64,000 bases of DNA from Labia minor (Eukaryota > Arthropoda > Insecta > Dermaptera > Spongiphoridae), in NCBI GenBank assembly GCA_963082975.1, contig OY720345.1, positions 10,132,491 through 10,196,490 on the forward strand. The letters run 5' to 3'. Shown here piece by piece: positions 23,678 to 35,587 of the stretch. The notes under the pieces are model-generated. The model saw only the letters and a list, made by a program, of their open reading frames with translations. It was not told the DNA's origin and did no database searches. The position numbers and the translations under genes were made by a program. Numbering within the stretch: position 1 is the stretch's first letter; each line of letters starts with the position of its first letter.

Positions 23678-24220
23678 TGTAAACAAGATTACGCAAAAAC
23701 GGTTTGAGCTAGAATCATGAAATTTGGTTCATGAGCATTATTCAAAATTCGTAGTTTCCATCAACACAAAGATATATATTTGATAGTTTTTCAGATGATT
23801 AAAAATTGTATAAAACTGCTATATATATATATATATATATATATTCAGCTTGATTGAATCGCTGAAATTACCGGAATTAATTTTTTAACACTGCAAATCA
23901 CGCGCTAGCACGTGACGTGGTGCCTTCAACAACGAGTCAAACATGCGCTGGTTTAATAAATATTATTTATTAATTTTAATTTAAATATAATATTCCAGAT
24001 TTTTTTCCTAAATATGCCAAGTTTTTCATTATCGGGTATAATTAATCCCCATAAATGACTTTTTATTATTTTCAACTAATACTTGATGTACTATATTATT
24101 ACAATTGAATTTTTTTTTATAAATTTTTACTATCTCGTCAGGTATAGTATTGCGACCACGAAAATTTTCGATGTTGAGGTTTTGATGTTTTTATACGTTT
24201 TAAAGGTTCCTGAATCATTT
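23678..24220 (+). mobile_element. Helentron-like family A, rearranged copy
   Basis: Core and 3' half lie at 23678-23995 (contains a (TA)n run at 23820-23843). A separate 5' end piece (actatctcgtcaggtatagt onward) lies downstream at 24129-24220, so pieces are out of normal order or come from two insertions. Confidence 0.55.
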
Positions 24221-24807
24221 TATTAAATTAAAAAGTTTGGTGTCAGATAAAATGTGATTAAAAAAAAAAACAAAACAAAATCGTTTCAGTGACATTTTAT
24301 CCCTTAAGATTAGATTTCCCCAAATACAACGGACTATTATTCAGCGACACTTTTGTGTTTAAAAAACGATTCATTTATCAACACCGTTCACTCATTTTTA
24401 CTATCATTTTTACTATCTATATTTTCATATGAATTTATAATTTGTAGTTCCACATTTTCCTTATAAATATATAAAACATATCATTAACACTCTTAACTCT
24501 TTAATATATTGAAATTATAAAATAAAATTATTCTAATAATTTATTTTTTCCATCGAAATTAAACGATTATTATTGTTTTGAATTTAACTAAATAAACTAT
24601 CCATAAATCAAAATGACGTTTTATAATCATTTTATTTCATTAAAAGATATTTAATAAATTCTTCTGATTTGATCTCATTGAAAAAGACAAACTTTTATAA
24701 TTTTTAAAATATATATTTATTATTTAAAATTTTAATTATTTTTTAAATCAATTCTACATATTAAATAATTTAAATATGTAATTATTTCTATATTTCATGA
24801 ACTTTTT

Positions 24808-25404
24808 ACTATCCCCCAGAGATAGTATTGCGATCATGAAAATTTTCGATGTTGAGATTTTGATATTTTTTATACGTTTTGGAGGTTCCTGAATCATTTT
24901 GAGGTTTGAGAAAAATGTCTGTATGTATGTATGTATGTAACCAAGATTACGCAAAAACGGTTTGAGCTAGAATGATGAAATTTGGTACATGGGCATTATT
25001 CAAAATTCATAGTTTTCTATCAACTTTTGAGAAATGTAGCTCAACCGGAAGAGGGTCATTACCTACAACATTGCGATTTTTTTTCCTCTAAAGTGACCGT
25101 AAAAATAAAGATATATGTTTGATAATTTTTTCCATGATTAAAAATTGTATAAAACTGCTATATATAGAATTTCAGCTTGATTGAATCGCTGAAAGTACCA
25201 GAATTAATTTTTTAAAACTGCAAATCTCACGCGCCAACACGTGACGTGGTGTCATCAACAAAGAGCCAAACTGGTTTAATAAATATTATTTATTAATTTT
25301 AATTTATAATTTATAATTAATTAAATTTAATTTAAATATAATATATTATGTTATTTAATCCAATTCAAATTTGCGAGATAGTCGAATGGAGACACTCCAG
25401 CTTA
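24808..25404 (+). mobile_element. Helentron-like family A, full copy
   Basis: 5' actatcccccagagatagta, microsatellite gtatgtatgtatgtatgt, 3' gcgagatagtcgaatggaga then cactccagctta. 597 bp, very close in length to the copy at 4319-4913. It lies 280 bp upstream of the LRR gene start. Confidence 0.72.
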
Positions 25405-25686
25405 TTATTATTTGCAAATCATTGAAATAATTATATTATATTAATAATATAGCATATATGAATTTTATATTTACTATATTCATAAAAATAAATTCATCAA
25501 TTCATAATTAACATATTTCATTGGAATTAATTATTTAAAATTATAGAGGAAAGAAAGATTTCGATTGGAATTTTTCAACCGGTTTGCATTGACGATGTTT
25601 TTCTAAATGATAGATCGTCAGTAGGAGAGTTGTATGAACTCGACTCGGATGGAAATCGTCAGTCGTCTCGAAGACGGAAAAGCATA

Positions 25687-25923
25687 ATGAATCGATCGGT
25701 GTTGTTGCTGTCGATGATTATATTCATTCGATCATTTGTCAGGAGTGCCTGTCCTGACAAATGTACTTGTTCAGTTCAATCATTACCCGAATTTGCAAAT
25801 GTCCCTGGAGTTAGTGGACCTCATGTCGATTGTCGTAATAAAAGTTTCACATCAGCACCATTCAATTTTGACAAGGACGCTGTATTTATTAACCTTGATA
25901 ATAATAATATACCACATTTAGAG
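25687..25923 (+). CDS. LRR gene exon 1: signal peptide and N-terminal cap
   Basis: Starts at the ATG after gcata and ends gag/gtaaaa. An upstream ATG (25634) in another frame gives a 19-codon reading that stops at 25684, three bases before the start; it could dampen translation. Confidence 0.82.
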
Positions 25924-28129
25924 GTAAAATTATTCTTCACATTTATTTTATATATATATATATTTAAATAATTATTCTCTTAAATATTTCATATAAAATT
26001 AAATGTTTATATTTATTATTATTAATATAATTACTTATTATTACTAGTAGTATTAAAGGTAGGAGAGAAAATTTATTTTATAAAGTTTACATGCTAATTT
26101 TTGAAAAATATAATATATATATATAGATGATCATATTTCATATATAATTATTCACATTTCATAATAGAATGAAGTAATAAATATTTTAAAATTTTAAATT
26201 ATATGTATTTTTCAAGTAGTTTTTTTTTTTTATTTAACAAAGTTATCTGAATTATATAAACCACACAACCAGGAAAGATATACATTTAATTCAATTATTA
26301 ATAGATAAAATAAAAAGTAAGATTTCCTTTAAAATTAAAGATCAATATTTCTTATATATATATATATATATATAATATTATAGAATAATATAAATTATAA
26401 ATTATAATGATATTCAATTAAATAAGAAATCAATAAATAAACAAAAGATATTAAATTATTAAAGCTTAGTGGCTGTTTTTATTTATAAGGAAATTTTGTA
26501 AATAAAACCACCTATTGATATTTTTTATTGTAAATTTATTCAAAAAAAAAATACCAAAAATACACAACGTTTCGATTGCTACTTCTGCAATCGTTATCAA
26601 GCGACTGCGAACGTCCAGTGCCGTATATTATATATATATACAGAGTATCAAAAAAAAAAAAAATATTTTAAAAACTTGAATTAAAATGAAAAAATTATAT
26701 TTTCTTGGTTTTTATTTCTAGTTTAATCACTCAATTATTGATTACTATTATATTTTAAGTGAAGTATTGAATATAAAATTAATACTTTGGAAACTACAAC
26801 TTTTTGATTATTGTTTTTATCTTTCTTCTTTCATCCCCCCTAATCAATGGTGTTTCTTGATAAAATCTTCATATTCTTACTAAATCCTATAAAAAGAATT
26901 GAATATCTAAATAAATAAATATACATTCCCGTTTATATCAATTTAGCTAATTTTTTTCCAAGTTTCTCTTGGTTAAAATATTATAAAAAAAATCTATTTA
27001 ATAATAATAATCATTTTAATAATTTATTGTTCATTTGACTTATATATAGGACCAGGTATATATAAATTGTTTAAATAGATATTGTGTATCTGTAATCAAA
27101 CCGAAATCAAGCACCTAAAAACGCACCCGCACATTTACGAAACCTCTTCCCCCCCCCCATCCACCTCTTCACTAGGTTGTTTAAAAAAGAATTATACCAA
27201 ATTGAACACAAAAAAATGACTTTACTAAACATTACCAACCATAAACTAATATAATCGCAATTTGCTTGATAACGATTGCAGAAGTAGCAATCGAAACGTT
27301 GTTTATATTTTGTATTTTTTTTTTGAATAAATTTACAATAAAAAATATCAATATAGGTGGTTTTATTTACAAAATTATCTTATAAACAAAAGATAACTAA
27401 TCAAATTAATATCATAATTAAAATACTAAGGAATTGATGTTAAATGATCATTTAAATGTAAACTTTATATAAAATGATCTGTTTTAAGGATCGTCTGCAA
27501 TCCTCCTCCATTCCCCTCCCCACATACACATCAAAACGTATAAAGATTAAACATTGTTTTTTTTTGTTTTTTTTTTCTTATAGATACTCGACTTGAATGG
27601 AAATACAATGAATCTCAAACATATTCAGGCGAAGAATTCACAAATTGAAGATGTTATAAAAATTGATGCTGATTTTCTTACCCATTTAGTTTTAAAGTCA
27701 AATAAATTAAGAAAAATCCCATTAACTTCCCGCACATTACAATACCTTCATTTAAGTGATAATAATATAGCCTACGATAGTGAACAAAATCTATTATTTT
27801 ATTTTCAATTGAAACGATTAGAATTAACAGACAATAAATTGTTGACAATTCCATTAGTACCAAATTCAATCCAAGAATTATTTCTTACACATAATCAAAT
27901 AACTTTTGTTGACAGTCAATTATTAAGATCCTTACCAAATTTAAATCTTCTAGCATTAGAATATAATAAATTATTTAAAATTAATTTACCTGAGGCTTAT
28001 TTTATGACAAGAATTCCGAGATTATTTATAGAAGATAATCCAAATCTAATAAAAGATGAATCAGTGGAACGTTGGTGCACAAATGACAATATAACAAGTA
28101 AAATTTGTTCAATTACAACAGAAAAATAA
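25687..28129 (+). CDS. Secreted small leucine-rich-repeat protein, two exons
   Basis: Exon 1 is 25687-25923 and exon 2 is 27584-28129; the phase 0 junction gives 260 residues. The first ATG after in-frame non-coding sequence starts a clear signal peptide (MNRSVLLLSMIIFIRSFVRS). A cysteine-rich N-terminal LRR cap follows (CPDKCTC, one more Cys near residue 47). At least five LRRs follow from about residue 105: LVLKSNKL, LHLSDNNI, LELTDNKL, LFLTHNQI, LALEYNKL. A short C-terminal Cys pair (RWCTND, KIC) ends the protein. I see no membrane segment, so an extracellular ligand or matrix protein is likely. The family is certain; the specific orthologue is not recognised. AATAAA lies near 28243. Confidence 0.85.
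26485..27385. mobile_element. Penelope-like/foldback element with hammerhead-like inverted ends
   Basis: The arms of about 120 bp (26485-26603 and 27265-27385) are inverted copies: gtaaataaaaccaccta, aatttattc and caacgtttcgattgc in the left arm all recur reversed in the right. The core at about 26640-27260 is also found reversed at 36640-37285. The arm ends carry TTGATAA, then a CGATTGC/GCAATCG stem, then AAAC, resembling a hammerhead ribozyme core as found in Penelope-like elements. No RT frame is left. It sits in the LRR gene intron. Confidence 0.6.
27584..28129 (+). CDS. LRR gene exon 2: leucine-rich repeats and C-terminus
   Basis: Acceptor tttcttatag after a T-rich tract. It begins ILDLNGN directly after exon 1's PHLE, so a repeat is split by the intron. 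The stop is TAA at 28127. Confidence 0.88.
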   Translation: MLDLNGNTMNLKHIQAKNSQIEDVIKIDADFLTHLVLKSNKLRKIPLTSRTLQYLHLSDNNIAYDSEQNLLFYFQLKRLELTDNKLLTIPLVPNSIQELFLTHNQITFVDSQLLRSLPNLNLLALEYNKLFKINLPEAYFMTRIPRLFIEDNPNLIKDESVERWCTNDNITSKICSITTEK

Positions 28130-29127
28130 TTACTTTACTTAAGCCTAAATATACTCACTTTTTATTATTATTAATACTCAATTTAAAATTTATAAAAAGT
28201 TCAGTAATTAAAAAAAAAACGTTATAAAATGTGCCATGTTTTAATAAAAAAATAAATTAATTTATTTAATAATCTAGTTAATTTACTTTTGAATTAATTT
28301 TTATTTATTTATTTAATTGTATAATTATTTCTGAGATATATATATATATATATAGTATTATTATTATTATTATGTTACCTAAAATATAAATCGTTTAATT
28401 ATATTAAGCAAATTTTCTTAATTCCCTATTATTTATAATATTAAAATATTATATAACTTAAATAGATTCTTAAAAAATAATAAAATAAATTATTATTTAT
28501 TTAAAATAAAAATTTATTAATATATGTATGTATTATATACATTTTTTTAGAAATTTTCCCTTGAATAATTTTAATATATTTTATTATTTTCAATAGATAA
28601 AAAAATAAATCATTATCATTCTATTTAGGTCAGAATAATATTTTCATTATTATTATAATTTTATTAATTAATATTAAATGATTGTTATTCTTATTAATAA
28701 CTTAAAAATTAAAAATTAATCAGTGGTAGGTAAAACTATGAAAGAAAATAAAAAAAATAATCTAAACTAATTTTATCTCTTTTCATTCTATTAGATTTTT
28801 TAGTATTTAAAAGTAAATCTAAAAAAAGAATACAAAACAATTAGATAAAGCTTTTTCTTTTTGTTCTTTTCAAAATAAATTCATAAGATTAATTGATAAT
28901 AAATCTAATAGAAATTTGCTTTAGAAAAATAAATTCTCCTTATAATCTATTTTTTATAATTTATAAACAAATTTTCTCTTTGAAATTAATAAATTCCTGT
29001 ATTATAGTAATGAAAATTAAATTAAAAATTTCAAATGTGTTACAAATTTATTTTATTTTTTTTTTTGTAAGATTTTCTCAAAATTTGCTTTAAAAATTTA
29101 TTTAAATTAATTTAAATCTCAAGTAAA
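28130..29127. other. AT-rich intergenic DNA after the LRR gene
   Basis: Contains the LRR gene 3' UTR to about 28260, then AT-rich sequence with a (TA)n run at 28338-28355 and TTA repeats. No gene seen. Confidence 0.5.
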
Positions 29128-29135
29128 GTTTAAAC

Positions 29136-29261
29136 TATGACCTTCGATGGCCACATTGCATAAAAAAAAAAAAAAATAATATGAAGGGCCGCACATAAAT
29201 ATCATTTTACCTTTTTTTTTGAGAAATTTAAATATTTTCATATTTAGTTTAGACACCCTTG
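29136..29261. mobile_element. hAT-type MITE, 126 bp
   Basis: Flanked by perfect 8-bp duplications GTTTAAAC (29128-29135, 29262-29269). The interior has ggccacattgc and gggccgcac, typical words of hAT MITEs. The left terminus is worn. Confidence 0.65.
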
Positions 29262-29983
29262 GTTTAAACATTCTATATAAATGATGTTTTTCTTTTTAAA
29301 TAAATAAATAAAATAATAAAATTTAAATTTTTTTATTATTAATGTAGATATTCGTTGAAACATTTTGTTTGTAAAACAGTGGAAAAATCAGTGATTCTTC
29401 CTTGTTACCTGTTAAATTCAGAAAGATTTTTCAATAAATCTAAATTCTATTATATGTATATAAATAAATTTTATAGACTTTTAAAAGTAGTCATTAAGCA
29501 TTTAAAAATAACAAAAAAATAGATACATGATATGACTTTAGATATTAAATATATTTAAATATTACGAGAATTATATGAAATTAAAAAAAAAAAAAATTAA
29601 TATGATTCATCATTTATGATTCATTTTGAAAATTTGATTTCATATAATCAATCTCAATCACTTCCTTCTTATATGGTATAATTTCAACAAAAATTTAAAT
29701 TAAAATATTGTTAATATATTTGTTCTATTTTTGCTAAAATTAAGAAAAATTTTTCATAATCTCGTTAAATGCTGTTAAAAAAAAAAAATTTGTGAATACC
29801 AGGTAAGAACCATTGTTAACGTTAAAATATTATTTTTTTAAAAATATGAGATTATTTGAAATGTTCTTTTGTTTTTTTCATCTGGTTGATTAAATTCATT
29901 AAAATTAAATTTATTAACAAATAAAAAATAAAATTTAATGTTTTAATTATAAAAATTTGTTAGAATTTAGAATAAAAAAAAAA

Positions 29984-30619
29984 TAAGTTGACCTGTGGCC
30001 AGGTCCGAACCGACCGACGGTTTGAAATAAATTAATTTTCAGCTACAGAAACAATTTCAAATAATTTTAATATATCTATTAATGTAATAAAAAACAGATA
30101 TGGATACATAAATAATAAATATAAACATTTTTAATTTTATTTTATTTATAATATATATGCAAGACCAGGCTGTGACGTCATGAATGGCTGGATGACGTCA
30201 TATAATTTTAAATCAAGAAAAAACTAATAAATATGATTTTTCTCGAGGATAAAACCAATACAAAGTGCATGATTCGTGGTGATATATAAAAAAATCTCCT
30301 TTGGTGTGAAAATAACCCTTTCCTTCCTATCGTCGATCGCTAATACTACCACTTCCGGTTTCCGGAATTGCACCAAAAGTTGATCAATTCATCCCACTGA
30401 TGCATTAAGTAAATATACCAAATTTCATCAAAATCGGTTGAGCCGTTCAGGCTGTACACATCTATACGGACGGACAGACGGACGGACAGACGGACAGACA
30501 TCATGCTAAAAATACTTTTTTCTGTTTAGAAAATGCATGATTCGTGGAGATATGTAAAAATCTCCACATGTGAAATTTGGTGTGAAAACAATACCTCCCT
30601 TACTATCGTCGGTCGGTAA
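29984..30619 (-). mobile_element. Helentron-like GTCY element, family B copy 2
   Basis: Reverse orientation, beginning with the hairpin region (gacctgtggccaggtc) and ending ctatcgtcggtcggta. Very similar to the copy at 13278-13940, with a shorter GTCY tract. Confidence 0.8.
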
Positions 30620-31020
30620 CAAAACAAATTCTGTTAATAAATAATAATAATTTAAAAGGAAAAGAAAGGATATCACGGATTAACTATATCGCTGCTAAAT
30701 GTAAACTTGTATATTTATCAATTCAAATTTAATTAAAAATTGAATACAAACCTTTACCTTTAAAAAATAATGGAATTATTAAAATTATTTAGGAGTTGTT
30801 TTCTATGATATAATATTATATTTAGATAAGATATGTAAAATAAAAAATAAATCAGACAATTGATATTAATGTAAATATAATTATACATTTATTATACAGA
30901 ATTCTGATAAAAAAATCTCGTTTTTTTTTTAATTCTATGAAAGCAACAACAGTAAACAACAATTTGTCGAGCCATATAGAAGCAGGGCTGGCGAGCAAAA
31001 ATATTTGTACACATTTACAA

Positions 31021-31060
31021 ACGAGAGAGAGAGAGAGAAAAAGAGAAATAGAGAGAGAAA
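31021..31060. repeat. (GA)n-rich tract
   Basis: Purine-rich simple repeat. On the - strand it is a long polypyrimidine tract 35-80 bases before a possible acceptor at 30988. Confidence 0.8.
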
Positions 31061-31197
31061 ATGTTAAAGAGATAAAAAGATTTAAAATAATAAAAAAATG
31101 TTTTACAAAAATAATATTGTAAAAATAAATAAGTAATACTATGAAAATTATACAATATAAATATAATTATTATTATATTAAAAATTATATACACCAC

Positions 31198-32350
31198 TTA
31201 CAATCAACATACATCCCCATTCCTTAACCTTCATTGTTTCAAGTTACATTCATTTTATTAATGATAAATTTTATTTTTTAATAATTTTATATTTATTGGG
31301 TTTATTTTACATTAATAATATGTAAATGAGGAAATTTTTGTTTGGGGGAAGGGATTTTGAAAATTAATTATTCTTTCTCTAATTTTTATAACTCCCTTTC
31401 CCCATCAAAAATTGGACACATTACATATTATAACTGGTAAGAAGAAATTAGTCTTGGATTATTTTTATATTTATTGTAGAGAGGGAAATAAACCTCAACG
31501 TTTGTGATATATTATATATTTCTTTACATATGTTTTTTTTATATAAGTATTTATAAAAATACTGAAAATGAATTTTCAATTTTAATTTTTAAATAAATTA
31601 AATTTGTTTTCAAATATCTTTTGATTATTAAATAAATATATATATATATATATACTCAAAAGTAAATTAATTCAATTCCTTTAAGATTAGAATTAAATAT
31701 TTATTTATATAATTATGTACTATATATATATTGTACTTAGTTGTTATTTAAACAGAATTATACATTTCTCTGAAAAATAGGCATAAAAAATTAAAATTTT
31801 TAGATTTAATGGGGTAAATTAATATATTTATTAAATGTTTCTCTTATTTTATATTATATATTTAATATTTATCATATAAAATTATTCAAATAAAAATAAA
31901 TAAAATTCACGTCGTTGTATACAAATGGAATTGTATGTATGTTAAGTGGTGTAAATTCGATGAACAAAGGCCGGATAAAAATCAGTTCATTGTATTTTTT
32001 TTTTAATCTAATATATATATAATATATTAGACCGCTAGTCTTTTAAGGGGTTTAGATATTTAAAATATAAATATCATATATATATATTTTTCTTGATATA
32101 CATATATATATATATATATAATGTATTTAAAAAAATGTTATTTGAACTTGGCACGTGAATTTTTAATAATAAATATCATTATAGAGATTATTATTATATT
32201 TATATTGTAATAAGATCACAAACCAAGTTCTCTTTCAGATTTTACTTAATTAACTTTTTTGTTTTGTTTTTTAGACTCTATATCTGATAAAGAATTTGTT
32301 TTATTATTATTATTATTATTAATATTATTAATATTAGATTAAATTTAAAA
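31198..32350. other. AT-rich intergenic DNA
   Basis: Runs of TA and TTA and A/T-rich unique sequence. No repeat family or gene recognised. Confidence 0.45.
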
Positions 32351-32356
32351 ATGTAG

Positions 32357-32800
32357 GAGTGTGTCAGCTCGATTGCTTTCAATTAACTCCAAAAAGCCCC
32401 GATTAGCTTTCTTGTAAAACATCCCTCAAAAAGTCACCAGTCAGTCAAACCTAAAGGTCAACACTGTTGACAGACTCATTTCTGGATAGTACCATTGTCA
32501 CTCAAATGATACCTATCTAAAATTTCATTTCAATCTGAAAATTAATTTACAGGTTAGATTGTTTTTAGTAGTGCCTTCACAGTGGACTCCCATTAAAACG
32601 ATTTAGAGTAGTTTTATTTGGATGGATCTGTTCAAGACAAGATAAAAACGCTTTTTTATACGTGAGTGTATGTATCAAACTTAGATCCACTCATGATTAT
32701 ACATCTGAATCATTCAGGGAAAGCAATTTAACGAAAATGATCAAGTCAGGTCTATTTTGTGAGTAAAGACAAATCGTTAACAAAAAAAAAGACATCGACA
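32357..32800. other. Low-repeat island, possible terminal exon or UTR
   Basis: Clearly less AT-rich and more complex than its surroundings. On + a short frame follows a possible acceptor (atgtag at 32351-32356): SVSARLLSINSKKPRLAFL then a stop at about 32416, with AATAAA near 32806. A - strand frame across the same bases is also open for about 25 codons, so the strand cannot be decided. Confidence 0.3.
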
Positions 32801-32877
32801 AGTTGGAATAAAAATATTTATAATGAATACATAGATCTTTTGTAAGGAGAGTATTTAATGAATAATGTCAAATTTCT

Positions 32878-32899
32878 AAAAAAAAAAAAAAAAAAAAAT
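32878..32899. repeat. Poly-A tract
   Basis: About 22 A in a row in intergenic DNA. Confidence 0.85.
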
Positions 32900-33963
32900 A
32901 TTTTTCCTGATTAGACCGGAGATTTATTGAGTGATGTGTTTTATAATGAATATTAAAATGTTTTATTTAATAAATTGATAATTTTTTAAATAAAAATCAA
33001 TAAATTTTAATAAAAAAATAAAAAATAAATAAATCAATAAAGGAAAAAAAAACTTATAACTTATAATATATAATATACATGAATAAGTAGGGAAATATGC
33101 ACCAGCCCCCAGACTTAAGTATAGATCTTGTTTATTTATTTATTTTATGATTTTTTTAAAATTTTTTTATTTTGGTTTTTTTTTAGAAGTCTATATAGAG
33201 CAATACGAATATAATTTGTTAAAAATTGAAATTGAAATTATTTATTTATTTTTTTTTTAAATATTATATCTTCCGTTTTTTTCATTTTATTTTTTTGGCT
33301 TTTTTTAATTTTTTTTTTGTTTTGTTTTTTTATTATTTCTTAAATCACACAGCAAATTTCTCGCACACTCAAAATATATATATATAGGTATCTTTTCAAA
33401 ATTGACCTATTAACCAAATACCTCCATATCTCATCAGAGCCAGATTGTGAACAAAAAAAAAATAGGAATTAGCAAGGAGGAAAGAGGGGAGTAGGGAAAG
33501 ATTTTGATGATATAATTATATATGAAAAAAAAAAATTAAATTTTCATCAAAATGTTTTTTTTTCAACCTGGCAGAATATGAGAAATGGTTGCATTTGGGT
33601 AATTGAGATAGACATATCATTTTTCACCAATATGGGAAAATTTGAATATCTTTAAATATCCCTGTAATATGTATATTTACACATAGACTTTGAAAAGCAA
33701 TCGGTGACGCCAAAAGTTAATATTATTATTATTATTATTATAATTATTATTTTAATGTTATATCGATCCTTCCATTCTGATATAAAATTAATAGAATTCA
33801 TTAATAATATATTAATTAGAAAATATATTTTTATTGAATTCTGTGATACTATTTCGATATAGATATATACAGTCTTTCTTTATTTTTTTTTTTTTTTATA
33901 TCGATGGATATTATTTATATTATTATTACGTTTCGATACAACTTGGCCAACGTGTTCAAACAT

Positions 33964-34003
<40 letters not shown>
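33964..34003. repeat. (TA)n microsatellite, about 40 bp
   Basis: Longest pure TA run in the window; ORFs across it are artefacts. Confidence 0.9.
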
Positions 34004-34005
<2 letters not shown>

Positions 34006-34261
34006 GGAAAAAACATTAAATATAAATAGAGAGAAGAAAAAACAAATACTCTAGGGGGGAGGGGGAGGAATGAAATAGTTTTTAAAAAAAATATATATAT
34101 TTATATTCACGAAATTTTATATAAGGAATAAATTAATATATATATAAATTAATATATATATATATATATTAATATAAATAATAATAATAATAATAATGGA
34201 ATATAATTATGAATTATAAAGGAATGAGAAAAAGAATGTTATAATGATTGGTTCTTCTAGA

Positions 34262-34420
34262 GAAGGTGTAGCCGTGGGCCGCCCGAGCGCGACGCGGCGC
34301 CCACCTTTCGTTGTTCTACAAAAGTCGGGCCGCGGCCGATCCCAGGGAAAGCTTGGCTCAGGCGCACCCATGGCGCCTATCATCTTCGGCAGCACTGCAT
34401 CAGATGCGCCAATGATAAGA
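34262..34420. other. GC-rich island of unknown origin
   Basis: About 160 bp with strikingly high GC (gggccgcccgagcgcgacgc and more) in very AT-rich DNA. Short open frames exist in several readings but none is recognisable. It is followed by 34539-34884, a foldback element, so it may be the end of a transposon or transferred DNA. Confidence 0.4.
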
Positions 34421-34538
34421 TAGAAGCCAAAACAAACACCCAGAAAGTTTCAGGACTACAAAGATGCGCTTGCGAACTGGAGCCACACTGACCTAGAACA
34501 ACATCCAAAGTCAATAAATAAATATTTTTTTTTTTGTG

Positions 34539-34884
34539 GGTAATTGTTTACAAAAAACGGAAAGCTTCAGGGATTTAGATGAAACTTTACCAGTGGATTC
34601 CTTTTTTAATTTAAAAAAAAAAAAATTCCTTATGCAATATTTCTCGGGCTCTTCTAGTTTACGAGATAAACAATTTTTAAGTTTAAGTAGAAGAGACTGA
34701 GAAATATTGAATAAAGAAAGATCAAATAATCAATTGATTTGATCATTTATTAATTATATTTTTAAGTTTAAGTAGAAGAGACCGAGAAATAATGAATAAG
34801 GAAAGGTTCTTTGTAATTAAAAAAGGAATCCACTGGCAAAGTTTCATGCAAATCCCTGAACCTTTTCGTTTTGTAAACAATTAC
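34539..34884. mobile_element. Foldback element, family M
   Basis: The arms 34539-34690 and 34737-34884 are inverted copies (ggtaattgtttacaaa... against ...tttgtaaacaattac; ggattccttttttaat against attaaaaaaggaatcc). The same arms occur at 14247-14378 and about 41527-41613. Confidence 0.65.
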
Positions 34885-35462
34885 TTCTTTATCTTTTCAA
34901 AATTCTAAAGAAAAAGAAAAATGAATTATTCGGACCAAATAGATATTTATAAGAAATATAAAGAATATTCATTAATTTAATTAACCAAACTAATTTAGAA
35001 TGACCTTATTAACCCGGACAAACAGTCAGACAGACATGATCGCAAAAAATAAACCACTCTTCTCAACAGCGTGATTAATGATATTTTTTTTTACAAATAT
35101 TATAATAAATAACTGATTTAAAATCGACTGAAAGTTTCTTGGTTCAAAAAACAAAAACATTTTTTTAATAAAATCTGCCTATTTATCTTTTTAAATTATT
35201 GTTATTGTAATTTTTTAACATTTATTTTTTATTTATTTTTTAATAATAAACATAATATTTCAATGATTTACAGATTGCTTTGGAATTTGAATGATCATTT
35301 ATCTCATCTTTAGAAATATAGATATTTTTTTTTTTGTTATATACATTTTTTTGTTTCTTGAGTGGATCTTAGTCATTTCTAGTGATTCAAATACGAATAA
35401 GCTCTGTCGAAGAGTCTATCTATAGTTTATTTCATATTTCCTAGTTCATGGTTAATTTTCAG

Positions 35463-35587
35463 CAAAAACTCCATTGCCTTTACACCAGAAGGCGGCATTA
35501 AATAGTCGAGAGGCTCTGAGTTTTGCGGTTCTACTTAATCAACCAATAGCAGACAATACTTTAAATACCGATGATGAAATGTGGTAA
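35463..35587 (+). CDS. Candidate terminal exon of an unknown gene
   Basis: A good acceptor (ggttaattttcag after a T-rich stretch) is followed by 41 open codons in phase 2: KTPLPLHQKAALNSRE, then SFAVLLNQPIADNT, ending DDEMW and a stop (35585-35587). Base composition is distinctly less AT-rich than its flanks, and 28 of 40 third positions are A/T, like the Nhe exons. A - strand frame over the same bases (about 35 codons, containing MPPSGVKAMEFLLKINHELG) is also open, so strand is not certain. No upstream exons found. Confidence 0.35.

Noticed and set aside
30937..31122. 61-codon + strand ORF starting MKATTVNN
   Set aside because: Mostly driven by the GA-rich repeat; no splice or domain support.
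33834..34019. 61-codon + strand ORF
   Set aside because: Built on T-runs and a (TA)n microsatellite.
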